NCBI GenBank assembly: GCA_030762175.1
Contig: CM060840.1
Location: forward strand, 40,492,501-40,556,500
DNA length: 64,000 bases
Origin: Metallyticus violacea
Lineage: Eukaryota > Arthropoda > Insecta > Mantodea > Metallyticidae
Direction of reading: 5' to 3'
In this document: positions 36,233-48,290 of the stretch, in pieces
Layout: each line of letters opens with the position of its first letter
Position numbering within the stretch: the first letter of the stretch is position 1
The notes under the pieces: generated by a model
Told to the model about the DNA's origin: nothing
Seen by the model: only the letters and a program-made list of their open reading frames with translations
Database searches by the model: none
Translations under genes and position numbers: made by a program

Positions 36233-38214
36233 AATTCAGAAGAACAACATTCAGGTAAACGAAGTATTTCAAATGATACACGAGTCAGATTTTTGTGTCT
36301 AAGGCATATGAGAGAGAGGTTTACTGCTGCCATGTTGAGCAGTGCCCTGCAGAATGTTGGCAATTTAACTGTTTTAACACAAAATGTTATAAATAAACCG
36401 CACAAAAGATTACCTCACTCCCATCGTCATTAAAATGGCCATGGCCACATATAATTTGTTTATATATGCCAAAACTTTTATTTCACAATGGCATATTGCT
36501 TCTTAGATAGAAGCACATACTAGCTAAATATTAATTGAAAATTATAATAGATGCCTTTTAAATTGTAAATTTATAAAGTTACATTGAACACAAACATCTT
36601 CATTTCTTTGGATTTTATGGGATCCGAAGAAATGAACAGTAGTTCAAAAATATTACATAAAATTGTAATGGAAATCGAATCTAACATCAGATCTATAAAG
36701 AAAATTGCAAATGGTGTCAAAAGTAATTTACCTAATTGCTTCATTCATTATATCATCCTTTTATTAGAATGCAAAATGTTAAACTTTATGCCACTAAGAC
36801 AAACTAGTTGGCAAGTACAAATAGAACATGAAAAAGCCTAGAGAGTTAATGATAGCCGTTATTCCTATGTTCCCGTTTCTGTAGATCTTCCAGATTAAGA
36901 GGGACTTAGGATTTCCTTGTCGCATGAAACAACTATCAAAAAAAAAAAAAAAGACAAAAAGACAAATTGATGTAACAAACATCTTCGGAAAGGAAGAAAT
37001 GTGTTGTTACGACCTCGTTTTCTCTTTTATTGCTACGTATTATTTGCGTCGTCTTTCATCATTAACCAGAATAAAAAAAAAATCTTCATGTAAGCCCGCT
37101 TACTTGCAAATAAAGCTTAACGTCAACGGCAAAACAAAGTTTTAATTCTGACGAAATAAAAAGAAAAAGGCTAATTCCACACCTATTGGATAACGTTCAT
37201 TTAATGTCCTTTTTAATGCTACGATTTTATTAAGAAAAACAATTTTAAATCATGTACTGAAATTAAATAGAAGTCAATGAAGTTTATGAAGTAAAACGGA
37301 AAATGTTGTTGTACTAATAAGGTCGTGAAGCGGATTTAAATAAACGAGGAAGATGAACAAGACTATTTTTATTTTCTTTAAATTAAAGCATTCACAGCAC
37401 CTCAGGCTAATTGTTTCAATGTGTGTTTATAACCGGTTAAGTCTCAAATGTACTCCCTACAACATCAGAAGCACAAATGGATCATTAATCTTACTTTAGG
37501 GTGGATTTTAAACGTGTGCTTATGCGCGTATCGAGAGAATATTGTCATTCGCTCGTCTAAGCTCAACAATGAAATGTTGTTTATTTTATGTTCATCAAAA
37601 AACAACTGCAATAATTCATTCTTTGAACTGGATCTACTTTCTCCAACGCATGAACATGCGTGCACTTTTATGCCTTTAACTTAAGTATTTTGTTGCATTT
37701 CTTGCAGAAGTTTGAGAAAAGTCTGCCAGTCGTTCAAGTTTAGCTTCTGATTTTTATGGCGAATGCTCTAAACTGACTCTGATTGCATTCAGTTTTCGTC
37801 TTTGGGAACATATTTTGTCCAACACTGCAAATGGTATCAAATTTCTCTCCACTAGTTTTTGTACAGAACTCTTGTACGGGGCACTCCTCTGGAACATTTT
37901 TTCAATAAATTCTCTTCATGCTCACTGTTTTTAAAATAACTTTTATTAAGACATTTTGGTCCTTTTGTTGTTAAGTGACACCTCATTTTAAACTCGTGTC
38001 AATACCAGAACAACTCTACTACGACTAGTATATGAATGAATGAATTAGCCACTTATGTCCCATCCAAGACTAAAAGCGGGGGGGGGGCTCATTGATTTCC
38101 CATATGGTTAGCTTAGTCATATAAGCTATAGTAACTATGAGTTTGTTGAGTCTACAAAATGTCTTATTTTAATAAGTTTAACACCAATCTAACTAGCAGG
38201 TTCAAGTATCACTT
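36233..38214. other. No recognised gene
   Basis: AT-rich, with several short frames on both strands and no domain. Overlapping frames at 37448-37684 (+) and 37465-37665 (-) are mutual shadows. A run of 11 G at 38080-38089 is notable only as a homopolymer. Confidence 0.45.
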
Positions 38215-38800
38215 TCACTATTGGCTTGGATTGTTCTCTTCTTCTTTGCAGCAGCTCGGTTCCTTGGTTCTTCCAGGTACTGCGGTTCCGTGCTATGCTG
38301 GTCCAGTGTGTTCCTGCTGCTTTCCCAAAGGAGTCTGCCACCTCGGTCTCCCTCTTCCTCTCCTACCGAATCATGGATCCCATGTGGTAGCTATGTCCCC
38401 ATTTGCTACTTGGTAGCCTTGCTATATGGCTGCCCCATTTCCACTTCAGGCTGTATGCACGTTGAGCCACGTCTTTTAATACCAACATCTTTCTTAATTC
38501 CACAGATGATATTTTATCCATGAGAGATATCTCTAGTATTTTCCGTCCAATTTACGTTGGAAGATTCTAATAGTATTCTTCTGAGCTTCTGTCAGATTTC
38601 AAGTTTGGCATCCATATAATAGGACTAATATATATGAGCATTAATCCCTGTCTCATGCAGCGTAAAAATGTGTTCTTGGTCGCTTTTAAGTTTAAGGAAG
38701 ATTTCGATGTTAAGAGAAGTAGCGAAGAAGGCATAACGGGAATACTGGCCATTGCTTTAGCGTTCCTCCAGGATGTATACTCGTCTGTTCGGCAGCCATA
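38215..38800 (-). pseudogene. LINE reverse-transcriptase C-terminal relic
   Basis: On the minus strand near 38640-38580, ILVLLYGCQTWNLTEAQ is followed by IRIFQRKLDG. This matches the 'P.LLYG.ETW.L.....R.L..F.R..LR.ILG' segment after the RT palm. It continues LSWIKYHLWN ('.DR..N..IR'), then a KWGSHIARLPSSKWGHS-like block. GRRRGRPR (plus near 38343-38370) matches the 'G.R.RGRP..RW' motif of LINE C-termini, then IARNRSTWKNRG ('A.DR..WR'). Multiple stops and frameshifts occur. The palm and the endonuclease are missing. The plus-strand frames over the same DNA are shadows. Confidence 0.75.
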
Positions 38801-38894
38801 TATTTTACTGACACTATATAACATATAATCGCAATTTGAAGGGCGCTCTATACGGCTTTTCTTTCCCTTCTGCTTATTCGTCTTCTTCTTCTTT

Positions 38895-38895
38895 A

Positions 38896-38926
<31 letters not shown>
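38895..38926. repeat. (TTA)n microsatellite
   Basis: About ten TTA units, preceded by a short TCT run (38878-38892). Confidence 0.95.
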
Positions 38927-40214
38927 GTAAAATTGACCATGCTTCAATATTGTATATTGGAACAATTAATATTTTCATTCGTTTATCTTGATGTCCCAAA
39001 GTATATTTTCTAAGGGAGTACCAATTAATTTGGATGCCTTTTCTGATCACATTTTCATTGATTTTGGGCACATATGACTTTATCAATAAAAGGTTCCGGT
39101 CGAATGCTTAGTTTTCTGCAGCTGAGATAGTGAACAATGAGTTACTCTTACACTGAAGTTCGAATTTTAGGCTGACAAAAGAAACTTGAATCAGACTCCT
39201 TCACACGTGGAGTGTTTAAAATGTCATGCTTTGCATTTACAATGAAATTTGAGCACATAGAATACATTTAAAACTTAGCTGCCAATTCACATTTTAGCAT
39301 TTTCAAAATATATGTAATGTTGCTATATTTTTCACAGATGATATATGTTGTTGAGGAGACTTCCGTTTGCACTATAGTTCAAGTTGATACAATCAGTCCG
39401 AGTATAAATAGGATCACATTCAAAAAATGGTTATAAACGTCAATCAACAAATTTTAAAAAGCCAAGAAATACACTCGTTGATTGTTTCACTACACGAATA
39501 ACTAGCACAAAAGACTGAACTGGACTCCATTATCAAAATATAACCAACACAAAGGTGTCAACTTAGTGCTTTTGCATAAACATACAACACAGGTTCGTTG
39601 CTAATATTTTAATTTATTTTAAATTTCCTTTTATATGTGTTATAACAAACTTACATTACTTGTGTAACTTACGAAATGTTAAACTGAGTTTTGGAGCCAA
39701 CAGAGAGTGATAGTGTGCGGTTGGAAAACTGCCAGACACCAAAATCAAGAGTTTCCTATGCTGAGAAAGATTTCATCACTTATGGGTTACTCAAATGCTC
39801 CGCACTCTTTAATTCTGACTTTAATTTCAATTCGCATTGATGGTTAATTTTATAAAGGGATATAGATAAACCTATATAATAACATTTTGAAGAATGTTCA
39901 ATGTGAACTTACATTTTTGTTCTAAAATAAACCACAATTTAAATCACAAATTATATCATTAATTTCTTTACATTCCCTACAAGTATTTCAGAAGCAGCAA
40001 TATATATTCCCAATCACAATTCCAAAGTTTTAGGCACATCATAGTTTATTATTAAACTTCTCTGATTAAGTTATCTTCAGCAAAAATTAAATATGAGTAA
40101 TTAATCAAATTTCACTAATACACTTTTACAGTCCAATTTTAGACTGACAAAAAATGAGGATTAAAAATTAGATCAGCCCCTTCAAACATACAAAATTTAA
40201 AACCGCATCCTCTC
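38927..40214. other. No recognised feature
   Basis: AT-rich spacer. Confidence 0.5.
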
Positions 40215-40450
40215 CTCCATGTTTTCAGTTTGAACTTCGGACAGACTATCAAGGAACGTTTCATCACTGTCAAAGAAATGTATGAACGGGATATGACGAG
40301 CGGCAAATGGCAATGAGTGATTTTTCTAGATGAGACTTGGGTATATTTGGATTGTATAAACCGACCCCATGCAATTTATAACCGTCTAATGGGCCAAAAA
40401 GGAAACTGCAACTTATTTCTGGAAAATAAAGAACATTTCCCAAGAGGTTC
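40215..40450 (+). pseudogene. Possible DDE transposase fragment (DETW motif)
   Basis: A plus frame gives ITVKEMYERDMTSGKWQ, a stop, then VIFLDETWVYLDCI and later YNRLMGQKG. 'FLDETWVY' is the form often taken by the first catalytic Asp region of IS630/Tc1/mariner-type transposases. I cannot match the flanking blocks to a particular family and no ends were found, so this is a weak call. Confidence 0.35.
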
Positions 40451-40690
40451 ATGGTAGGTTGTAGGCTATCGCAACCTTGGACAACTCAGAACTTACAGAG
40501 TGGCAAATAATATCAAGATAAATACATCCTAATTTTAGAAGAGCGCCATAAACCCCGTGAGCCAGTAAGAGAATCCGTGTTTTTATGCTAATGACACCTC
40601 AAAAGTTTAATGTACATAAATAAGGCATCCAGTAACACTGTCAGATCATCACTTGCCATCACCGGAAAGCTGCTGAGACCGGTGTCCATG

Positions 40691-40723
40691 GACTACAGAG
40701 ATTTAGAACAAACCTCTGTAGTC
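40691..40723. other. Perfect 10-bp stem-loop
   Basis: gactacagag (40691-40700) pairs with ctctgtagtc (40714-40723) across a 13-nt loop. No U-run follows, and function is unknown. Confidence 0.6.
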
Positions 40724-41019
40724 ACCAGAAGCCTCACCCATGTAGGTTTGCTGTTTGATTTCTTAAAACAAGGCCCGGCTTCTAGACGTCCCACCAACCA
40801 TGAGAACTTTTGAGTTCGGAGTACTGCCAGAAACTTTGGACTGACACTCCTCTGTCTACTCAGCGTTCAACAGTGAAAAGTGCAAAGTAGCACCAGGTGC
40901 GTGGACATCCCATCGAACATAAAAAGAATTTCGCTATAAAATGTTCATGCTGTAAGTTAATGTCCGGCAAACCGACCATACATAATGGGAAATATGCAAG
41001 GGGAGAAAGGGATGATATG

Positions 41020-41445
41020 ATAACTGAAGCTGCCACTCCACTTATGGGTTCCGGGGTATCGGGGCATTTATAGGAATGAAATGGCAGATCAGTTGACACA
41101 AAGGGAGCTGACACATCCCTGTCAGCTGTCCCTGAGCCCGTGGTCGGAATCAGTACTTATACTGCAAAGACCGCAGTGAAAATATGGATTGGGGATAAGC
41201 ATCCACTAAGGTGACAAACCTGTCCTGAACAGATTCAAACTAAGAACTTGATCCTAGGCCCTAGCAAGAATCTCTCCTCGTTCTTTCTCCAATTGGATAG
41301 AAGAGAAATAAGGAAAGTAATTTCGCTAATTACTGAACATTGTCACATCAGAAAACATCTATGAAAAGTGGGTCTCTATAAGTATTGTGCAAACAGAACG
41401 AGGAATCCGCCTAGTACATCCTGTTATACAAGTAATTAAAAGAAC
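41020..41445 (+). pseudogene. Second LINE RNase H / C-terminal relic
   Basis: LWVPGYRGIYRNEMADQLT (near 41038-41095) matches the RNase H signature 'WVPGH.GI.GNE.AD.LA'. After a one-base shift GADTSLSAVPEP and ISTYTAKTAVKIW follow ('GA.....GPEP..GIS....K..I..W'). Further on LQLDRREIRKVISLITEHC (near 41290-41345) matches 'L.R...R...GLLTGHC'. Stops and frameshifts are present and the N-terminal half of RNase H is gone. An A-run (41465-41480) lies just downstream and may mark the 3' tail. The relic is homologous in layout to 5.97-6.54 kb. Confidence 0.83.
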
Positions 41446-41481
41446 TGAAATAGAAAATACAAACAAAAAAAAAAAAAAAAC

Positions 41482-44400
41482 CAAATTCCAGAGATTACCC
41501 CTTTTTGTCTTTCCTTCATTGAAGTTCTTTGGAGCATAAACGGTTCAGGATTTATGTGGCATAATATCAACAGACATTAAAATATAACAGAAATATGAAC
41601 GCCCGCATTACTACGGTTTGAGCGTGGAATATCGGAATGTTTGTGGCATTTTATTCATAACGGACTCGACGCATTTACCTGCGCGGAACAAATTACCCTC
41701 TCCCTGTGTACAAATGTAAGCGTAATGTAAATTAATGTTTACCTACGAAAATTCGAGTCAGCTGCAAATGCTTTTGGTGAAAGCTAACCCCCAAAGCGTT
41801 CATCTCTACTGCGCTGGCATGCAGAGTACCCTAGCGGAAAATTACAGTACAGCTACCTTCAATGAGCATACTTCTCTTCGGCATACCATGCACTACGATC
41901 CCACGTTACATTTTAATTCATTTGTTTTGTTTGTTTTACTTTCTAAGCGAGGAGTGGTTTTTTTGTGTGTAGTTATGTTTTGGGTTTAATTACAAAAATG
42001 ACTTCCAGCTGATATTTTTAAGATGTTCAGCGTAATGCACATGAGTCGCAATAAAATTACTTCGGAAATAAGACGTGTTAACCAGAAGTGATTACATATG
42101 AATTTTATTTTAAAAATTTGAATATAACCTCAGAAAATTTCAAATGGTTTTTCTAAGCCATTGACGATAATTGGTAATAAATTAATAATAAATGCTGTAG
42201 CGATAGAGCATTACTTCTTATACATATATCACCATAAAATAATCGAAATAGGGTAAAAAAATCCTCAAAGGGATAAAGTCAAATTACAACAAATAAAAAT
42301 AAATAACCTATTTTGGCGATTTAATTTTATCGGTATTGTGAATAAAATTAAAAAAGAAGCAATTTAAATAACATGTTTGAGTATTTTAGAGAGAATGACA
42401 TTGAAAACTAAATTTGCGGTATTTTGTTGCCAAAATTGATATTTAATACATATTTTAATAAATAAAACACATCGACTAGCATATTTCAGATACTTAGATT
42501 TTAAACGTCATTTTAACTAATGATAGTATGCACATCAACATTATATTAAGCAAGAAATTTGAAAACAACAATAATAATATAACAATCTAGTCAAAGAGTA
42601 TGTAACACAGCTGAAAATATTTTTCAAAGTTCTGTTTTGAATTGTAAATATTAAACTACAAGTGTCTTCATTAGAAATTGTTTGAGAAACAGTTCCAAAC
42701 CTTTCCAATAAAACATATTTATAATTAGAAGAACAAACAACTTACATTACTGTGTATTTTGGTACAATGCCGCACATCATATCATTTCTTTAGTAGTAAT
42801 GGTGGTGTACTAGTGATGGAATTTCACTGTGTCAACTTAGTATATACACAATGTAAATATAACTATCGCATTGGCCTTACATTTTATTAGCAATAAAAAT
42901 ATACAATACCCAAAAAGAGGCAATATTAATTGCTGTAACTAACGTTATATACTTTAACACATATGTACATATTTACAAACACACTGATATACTAACATCC
43001 AACACTTAATAAACATATGTACAAACAGGAGCTACCCCTAAGCCCCCTTTCCCTTTAACTATCCTACCTCCCCAACTCCGCTCTCTGCTTTATAGTCATT
43101 AACCTTCCTTGTCTATTGCATTGAATTGTCGGGTCTTCACTAGAAATATTCCATATTTGTGTGTGATTATATACACATATATATACCACTTCTTTCTTAT
43201 CTAGGCATCTAGATAATCCCCTTTCTCCACGTCTGATCTATTTGAGCTTGCAGGTTAAGCGATACCTTTTTGCGCATTAAGTCTCAATATTTTGCCTATC
43301 TATATATCGTAAACGTCTGTTAATTATGTTCCACCTATTGCGCGTAATGTTTTGTCCCCTTAACCAAATATATCCCAGTCCAATTATGTTAATATTCCTT
43401 TAAATGGAAAGAAGAATTAAGGTAAAATCACATTTATATGAGATACTAAACTATGGGGGTTGCACATTATTTATTGATTTTAACAAAGTAAGACTTGAAA
43501 TCTACGTATCTTCGGCTTACCGTGCCGGTACTCTTTCATTTGAGCAAATTGCACCTGGGATGATAAACGAAGATCAACGGTTCGAGTCATGGCAGTAACC
43601 TCAAAAAAGCTCTATCCGACTCTGATTCCACATAAGTATTATTTGTTTGTCAAATTTTGTTGCAAATCTGATTTTTAATAGCTTACAAACTACAGGTACT
43701 AAGCGAAATTGCAAGTTCTGTCAACATTTCAAGAAATTGAGAAAAATGAATTTCATGTTGTATTACACATTTTTTACTAAATATGTACATAATAAAGTAT
43801 TAACATAAAAATTAATTCCTGAGGAATTAATGTATTTGGGATACCTTAATGCCAAATAGTATAGCATTAGTCACAGGAGTTTTACATGACTCAAATGAGT
43901 ATTTACTGTGTTTGTGACAAAATCGACTTCATAAGGTGTCAGCAAGATGGATGCAAAACTAAAACGAGAGAAATTTTGCTCTTCAGAAACCGATTTGGCC
44001 AAGTTTAACAGCAATCCAGAAGTTTTCTAGATCGCTTTTTTTTATAGTTGATGATTCTATTTGGTCCTGAATCTGAAATTCAAAGCAAGATTTCTACCAG
44101 CTCGCTAATTTCGAGTCAATTTCTTTGCTGGCAAATATAAAGGATATACTTTTTGTGATGCTGCGGGAACTTATATATTCTTTGTCTGAAACATGGTGAC
44201 ACAATCATGGACCAACATTATGCATAATTTAATTGCCAAAATTTAAAAGGAAAAGAAAAAAAAACTACCGTGCATAATTTTTTCATTAGGGCAAGTAGCG
44301 AATAACACATGTTATTAAAACATTGATCATATTATGAACCATATGTGCATTTTATGTTCTCAATGGGAAATTAATGTCAGGAAATTTATATAATCTATAT

Positions 44401-44598
44401 AATTTAAAACTCAACAACATTAGCAAAAACACTAAACAGAAAAAAAAAACTGTTCATTAAACAATGAACGTAAACTTATGCCGGTTATGAGGTTGGAAGT
44501 GATGCTATTTTATTCCAGGTTCCCTCATTGTTTATTTTCTTTTGCCCTGTGAACTAATTTCTAAGGTTGTCTAGCGACTTAATTTTAAATATTTCTGT
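41482..44598. other. No recognised gene
   Basis: AT-rich. About 42990-43400 is pyrimidine-rich on plus (A/G-rich on minus), as a decayed minus-strand LINE would be, but no domain could be read. A B-box-like cggttcgagtc at about 43578 lacks a convincing A box. Confidence 0.4.
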
Positions 44599-44860
44599 GA
44601 CATACAGTTAATCATTTTATCTTCAAGCTTGATGATAGTTAACGCTATTTGCTGCAGTTAGGACATACAGTTAATCATTTTATCTTCAAGCTTGATATGA
44701 GTCCTTGCAGGTTCTTTCATATTTTGGTCACTAAATTGTATTATATTTTATTTCAGTGCTATCATTTTAGACAGTATATAACACAAATCAAGCATCACTA
44801 AATTGTATTATATATTATTTCAGTTTGATATGAGTCCTTGCAGGTTCTTTCATATTTTGG
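44599..44860. repeat. Interleaved set of three duplicated segments
   Basis: Three different segments each occur twice in about 260 bp: gacatacagttaatcatttt... at 44599-44633 and 44662-44696; ttgatatgagtccttgcagg... at 44692-44727 and 44825-44860; cactaaattgtattatat... at 44729-44757 and 44796-44824. The first two pairs match exactly; the third has small differences. The order is A A B C C B, with B overlapping the end of the second A. Confidence 0.93.
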
Positions 44861-44955
44861 TTGTCCCGTTTTGCTAAAAACTTTTGATAGAAACAATTTT
44901 CATTTGAAGCATCAGAAAAAAGTAATTTTTGGGAGCAAGATAAATGAGGCACTCT

Positions 44956-44993
44956 GTATATGTGTGTGTATATATGTGTGTGCGTGTGTGTGT
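44956..44993. repeat. TG-rich dinucleotide repeat
   Basis: Interrupted (TG)n/(TA)n tract. Confidence 0.9.
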
Positions 44994-46010
44994 TAAACAC
45001 AAATTATATTCAAATAAATTACAGCATAAGAATATAAGAGATGACAAAAACTACCTGCATGACTTAAGGAGGTAATCATAATAATAGAAAAACCAAGTAA
45101 ATCAAACAATAACACACACGTAACGTGAATGCGACAATGACACAAATAGAGAAGAAGAAAAAATTTAAAACATATAAGTACATTCTGCATAAGTTGAGGC
45201 AAATAAACATATGGGACATTTAAATTACACAAAATAAATGTACCAGGAGACTAACAACAAAAAAATGTATTATATGAGATGGATTAAGATAAACTAAAAA
45301 AGAAGTTCAAGCAACAAAGTTATCAGAAATAAAATTCGTTGGGTAGAGTAACATCGAATAAATTAAATAACTCCAATAAAAGTACCAGAAAAGCCAAGAA
45401 TAGGCAATGATGGTCCGGATAAGATAAGACAGGCAACATAATACGAATCCTTATTAAATAAAAGCTAAAGTTAATACGCATTTCATTGCTAAGATATATA
45501 AACATGAGCTCAAATGAAAAAAAAAAAAAAAAAAAAAAAGTAATGTGGAGTTCAAAGGATTTATACTGTTTGCATATAATAAAATAAAGGAAATATAATT
45601 ATAAATATATAAGATGGATAGATAAATAAAAACTAGACTTGAGAAACCAACAACAAAGAACCGTAATCTGTATAAACGAAGATAGATCAAAATAAAGGAA
45701 ACACTAGGAGAATTAGTAAATGAAAAGTAAAATACACGAAAAGAGAAGCTAAGAACAGTTAAATGTACAAGCGAGGATACGCGACATATAAATATAAGAT
45801 TAATAAGCGTCCAAAGTAAAGAAAAAAGGGAAACCAAAGACGAACAAGTATATTGAGGTAGGCAAATATAAACACAATTTTAAATGGATAAGGACACAAG
45901 AGAAGTCAAGAGCATGCAGGTACAGCCTAGATAAGATAACGTGGAAAAATATAAAAGAAAATATATTTATGTAAAATACAAAATGAAACGACAAGAAAAG
46001 CCGGAAACAG
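44994..46010. other. One-kilobase A-rich strand-asymmetric block
   Basis: The plus strand is very rich in A and G and poor in T and C. It includes an A-run of about 22 nt at 45518-45538. As a result the minus strand shows a chain of nearly abutting open frames (45994 back to 44815) rich in Phe, Leu, Ser and Ile. I see no transposase, RT or membrane-protein family in them. The frames are best explained by the base skew, which depletes stop codons on minus. Confidence 0.6.
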
Positions 46011-47784
46011 AACAGACATGTTCAGTTTGTTGCATAAGAGTATCTGCAAGCGGAGTACGGTGAAGGTATTGATTTAGTCATCTCTGCTACAAATATTAGT
46101 TCTTTGTTTTCTCTGTAGAATTCTATCTTACTTTATCTAGCAAACATTGATTTAAAGTATTTCATAAACTAAAAGACCAACATTTGATATTAATTAAATT
46201 GGTTTTATTTAAATACAGTTACGAGCGAAATAACTGGCATACGTCTGTTATTCAGTTAAATATAACGAAACAACATAGAAAAAGAAATTATGCGCATTTA
46301 GTCATTTAGGGCGCAATGAATATGAACAAGCATGCATGCAATTGTTATTTTCTTCACACTCTCTTCTAAGTCACTTTTTCAGGTCTTCTTAAAAGCATCA
46401 ACCGAATCCACTTCCCGTAGTTTCTGCAGAGGCTTACATTTCTGCACTGAAGTGCTACTTAGGCATAGATATTCACCTAACAATTACATTTATTTTATTA
46501 AATAAACAACTGATTGCAATTACCATGGAATATATACAAATAAAATTAAAAGATTATATTCGTAGTGTTAAAGTCTATTCGTCATCCATTCCAGCATACA
46601 AATTACTCTTCCGTTCGTCCTGCGATTTGCACTGGTGGTTTTTGAGGTATCGTACCTTTACACTATATGAGTCTTAGCGAGGTGTAAAAAAATGTGAAGG
46701 TTTTTAAATATGTATATCGTATTTATAAATAATCATTTGGGACATTTTTATTTTAAGAAATTTATAACCAAGCAAGGTTAACATTCCTTCACACCTTAGC
46801 AACCTGCTGGGTACCAGTCAGGTGAATATCTTCTTCCTGAAGAATATCTTCTGATTACTTTCGTAACCTCGATAATCAATAGTTCGTAAGTATGTACATC
46901 TGCTATGCATATTTTAAGTTTGATAATGCGTATATATGCATATATAAATAACATAAATGTGTATTTATCGTACTTTAGAACTGTGAAATTCGTCCAAGTT
47001 CAGATACGAAAGTAATTCATAACGAATAACGAAGTTCAGATACGAAAGTAATTTAGAGTCAATCAGACGTATTTTAACCGGAGTAACAGGAAAGCTTAAG
47101 AATTTACGATGTATTTTGTCAGTAGAACTCTCTCTTTGAGCAGTATCTAAATACTCAAAAATATTTATTTTCTTTTCACCTTTATTTCTCTCAAGTTCAT
47201 ATTTACTAGATCTCGATTTGCGTTTATTCCATTAGGTTTCTTTTCCGTTAACGTAACCAAAGGTATACGTACTTAGCAAATTTGCTACCGGCATAATGTC
47301 ATTACTTGCATAATTTTATGTCAATCCTCTCTTGTTTATTTGGCTTAGACTTCTTTATGTTCAGTTAAGCTTTTATGAAAGTATTGCAATTTGTTCTGTG
47401 AGAAAAGTGATCTAAAGTACACGAAAGAATTTCCAACATGGATTCTCAAACACAAGTTGATAGTTTTATGGGATAACTTTAATTTGTATTAGATATAAAT
47501 TTGAAAGCAACAGACTGTGTTTGATACAGTTCACATGTATTTATTGCCGGTGTTGAGAATTAAATCCTGAGAAATTCCGAGCTTTTGTTCAATGACGAGG
47601 TGCTTAGATTATCCTTATGAAATGAGTGAGTGTTAGTGTTAGTTATAATTATTTAAATAAATCAATCGAAAACAAACATCTGAATCAATTGTGTAAAAAG
47701 TCTTATTTGAAGGTGTATAAAACTAACCGAACTAATATGTAATTACATTATTTCATTCAAATTCTCTTTCAAAGTGTTCCCACT
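46011..47784. other. No recognised gene; 36-bp-period short duplication at 46997-47053
   Basis: agttcagatacgaaagtaatt occurs at 46997-47017 and again at 47033-47053. Otherwise AT-rich non-coding DNA. Confidence 0.6.
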
Positions 47785-48290
47785 TTGAAATGTGCACATT
47801 ACACCGATGACAATATAGTCACTTCTTTAGAATGACGACCAGAAAGCTTCTTTTTCACTTCCGAGAAGAGATGAAAGTCGCAGGGGGCGAGGTATACAGA
47901 ATAGGATGGGTGAGACATACCTCAATGATCAGTTCTTAGATGATGCGGATTCAATGAGCGGGAGCGTAATCTTGGTGTAAGATCCGCCTCGTACTTACAA
48001 GATTTAATCGCTTTTTGGTGATTTTCCTCCACAGTCGGTCACAACTACAACAAAGTTAATAGGGTTTACAGAACGCGGAGAAGCTTTAAGGTCTTCATGA
48101 CCCCCATTTGAATCGTTTATGCCATTCATAGACCTGTGTTTTGCCCAATGCTTGCTCTAAGATTTGCGTGGGACTTTTGCCTAGTGGAATACAGAACTTC
48201 ATATCCGTACGGGCATAGTTAACTAGACCTCACTTATCAGCTTCTAACTCCGAACTGGTTAATGGCACTTATGATATTGCTAGAGGAGAA
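47785..48290 (-). pseudogene. Internally deleted mariner relic
   Basis: Read on minus, the N-terminal helix-turn-helix comes first. MKFCIPLGKSPTQILEQ (plus about 48150-48210) corresponds to 'IKFCVKLGKS.TET', and VYEWHKRFKWG (about 48100-48130) to 'V.EWHKRF..GR'. After about 110 bp LHQDYAPAH (plus 47953-47985) stands where 'LHHDNAPAH' holds the second catalytic Asp. It is followed by SHPSYSVYLAPCDFHLF (plus about 47860-47910), matching 'HPPYSPDLAPCDFFLF'. The first catalytic segment between these parts is missing, so the copy is a deletion derivative, also broken by stops and frameshifts. Terminal repeats were not found. Confidence 0.82.

Noticed and set aside
38159..38523. Two overlapping plus-strand frames rich in Cys/Pro/Ser
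   Set aside because: They are antisense to the LINE RT C-terminal relic on minus, which explains the sequence better.
42990..43400. Minus-strand LINE 3' end in pyrimidine-rich DNA
   Set aside because: Composition only; no domain, tail or shared 3' module.
43560..43600. B-box-like cggttcgagtc suggesting a tRNA gene or SINE
   Set aside because: No A box at a suitable distance, no cloverleaf and no body or tail.
44815..45994. Chain of minus-strand frames resembling a hydrophobic membrane protein
   Set aside because: The Phe/Leu/Ser/Ile richness follows from the A-rich plus strand. The pieces are in different frames, one runs through a 22-base homopolymer, and no family motif is present.
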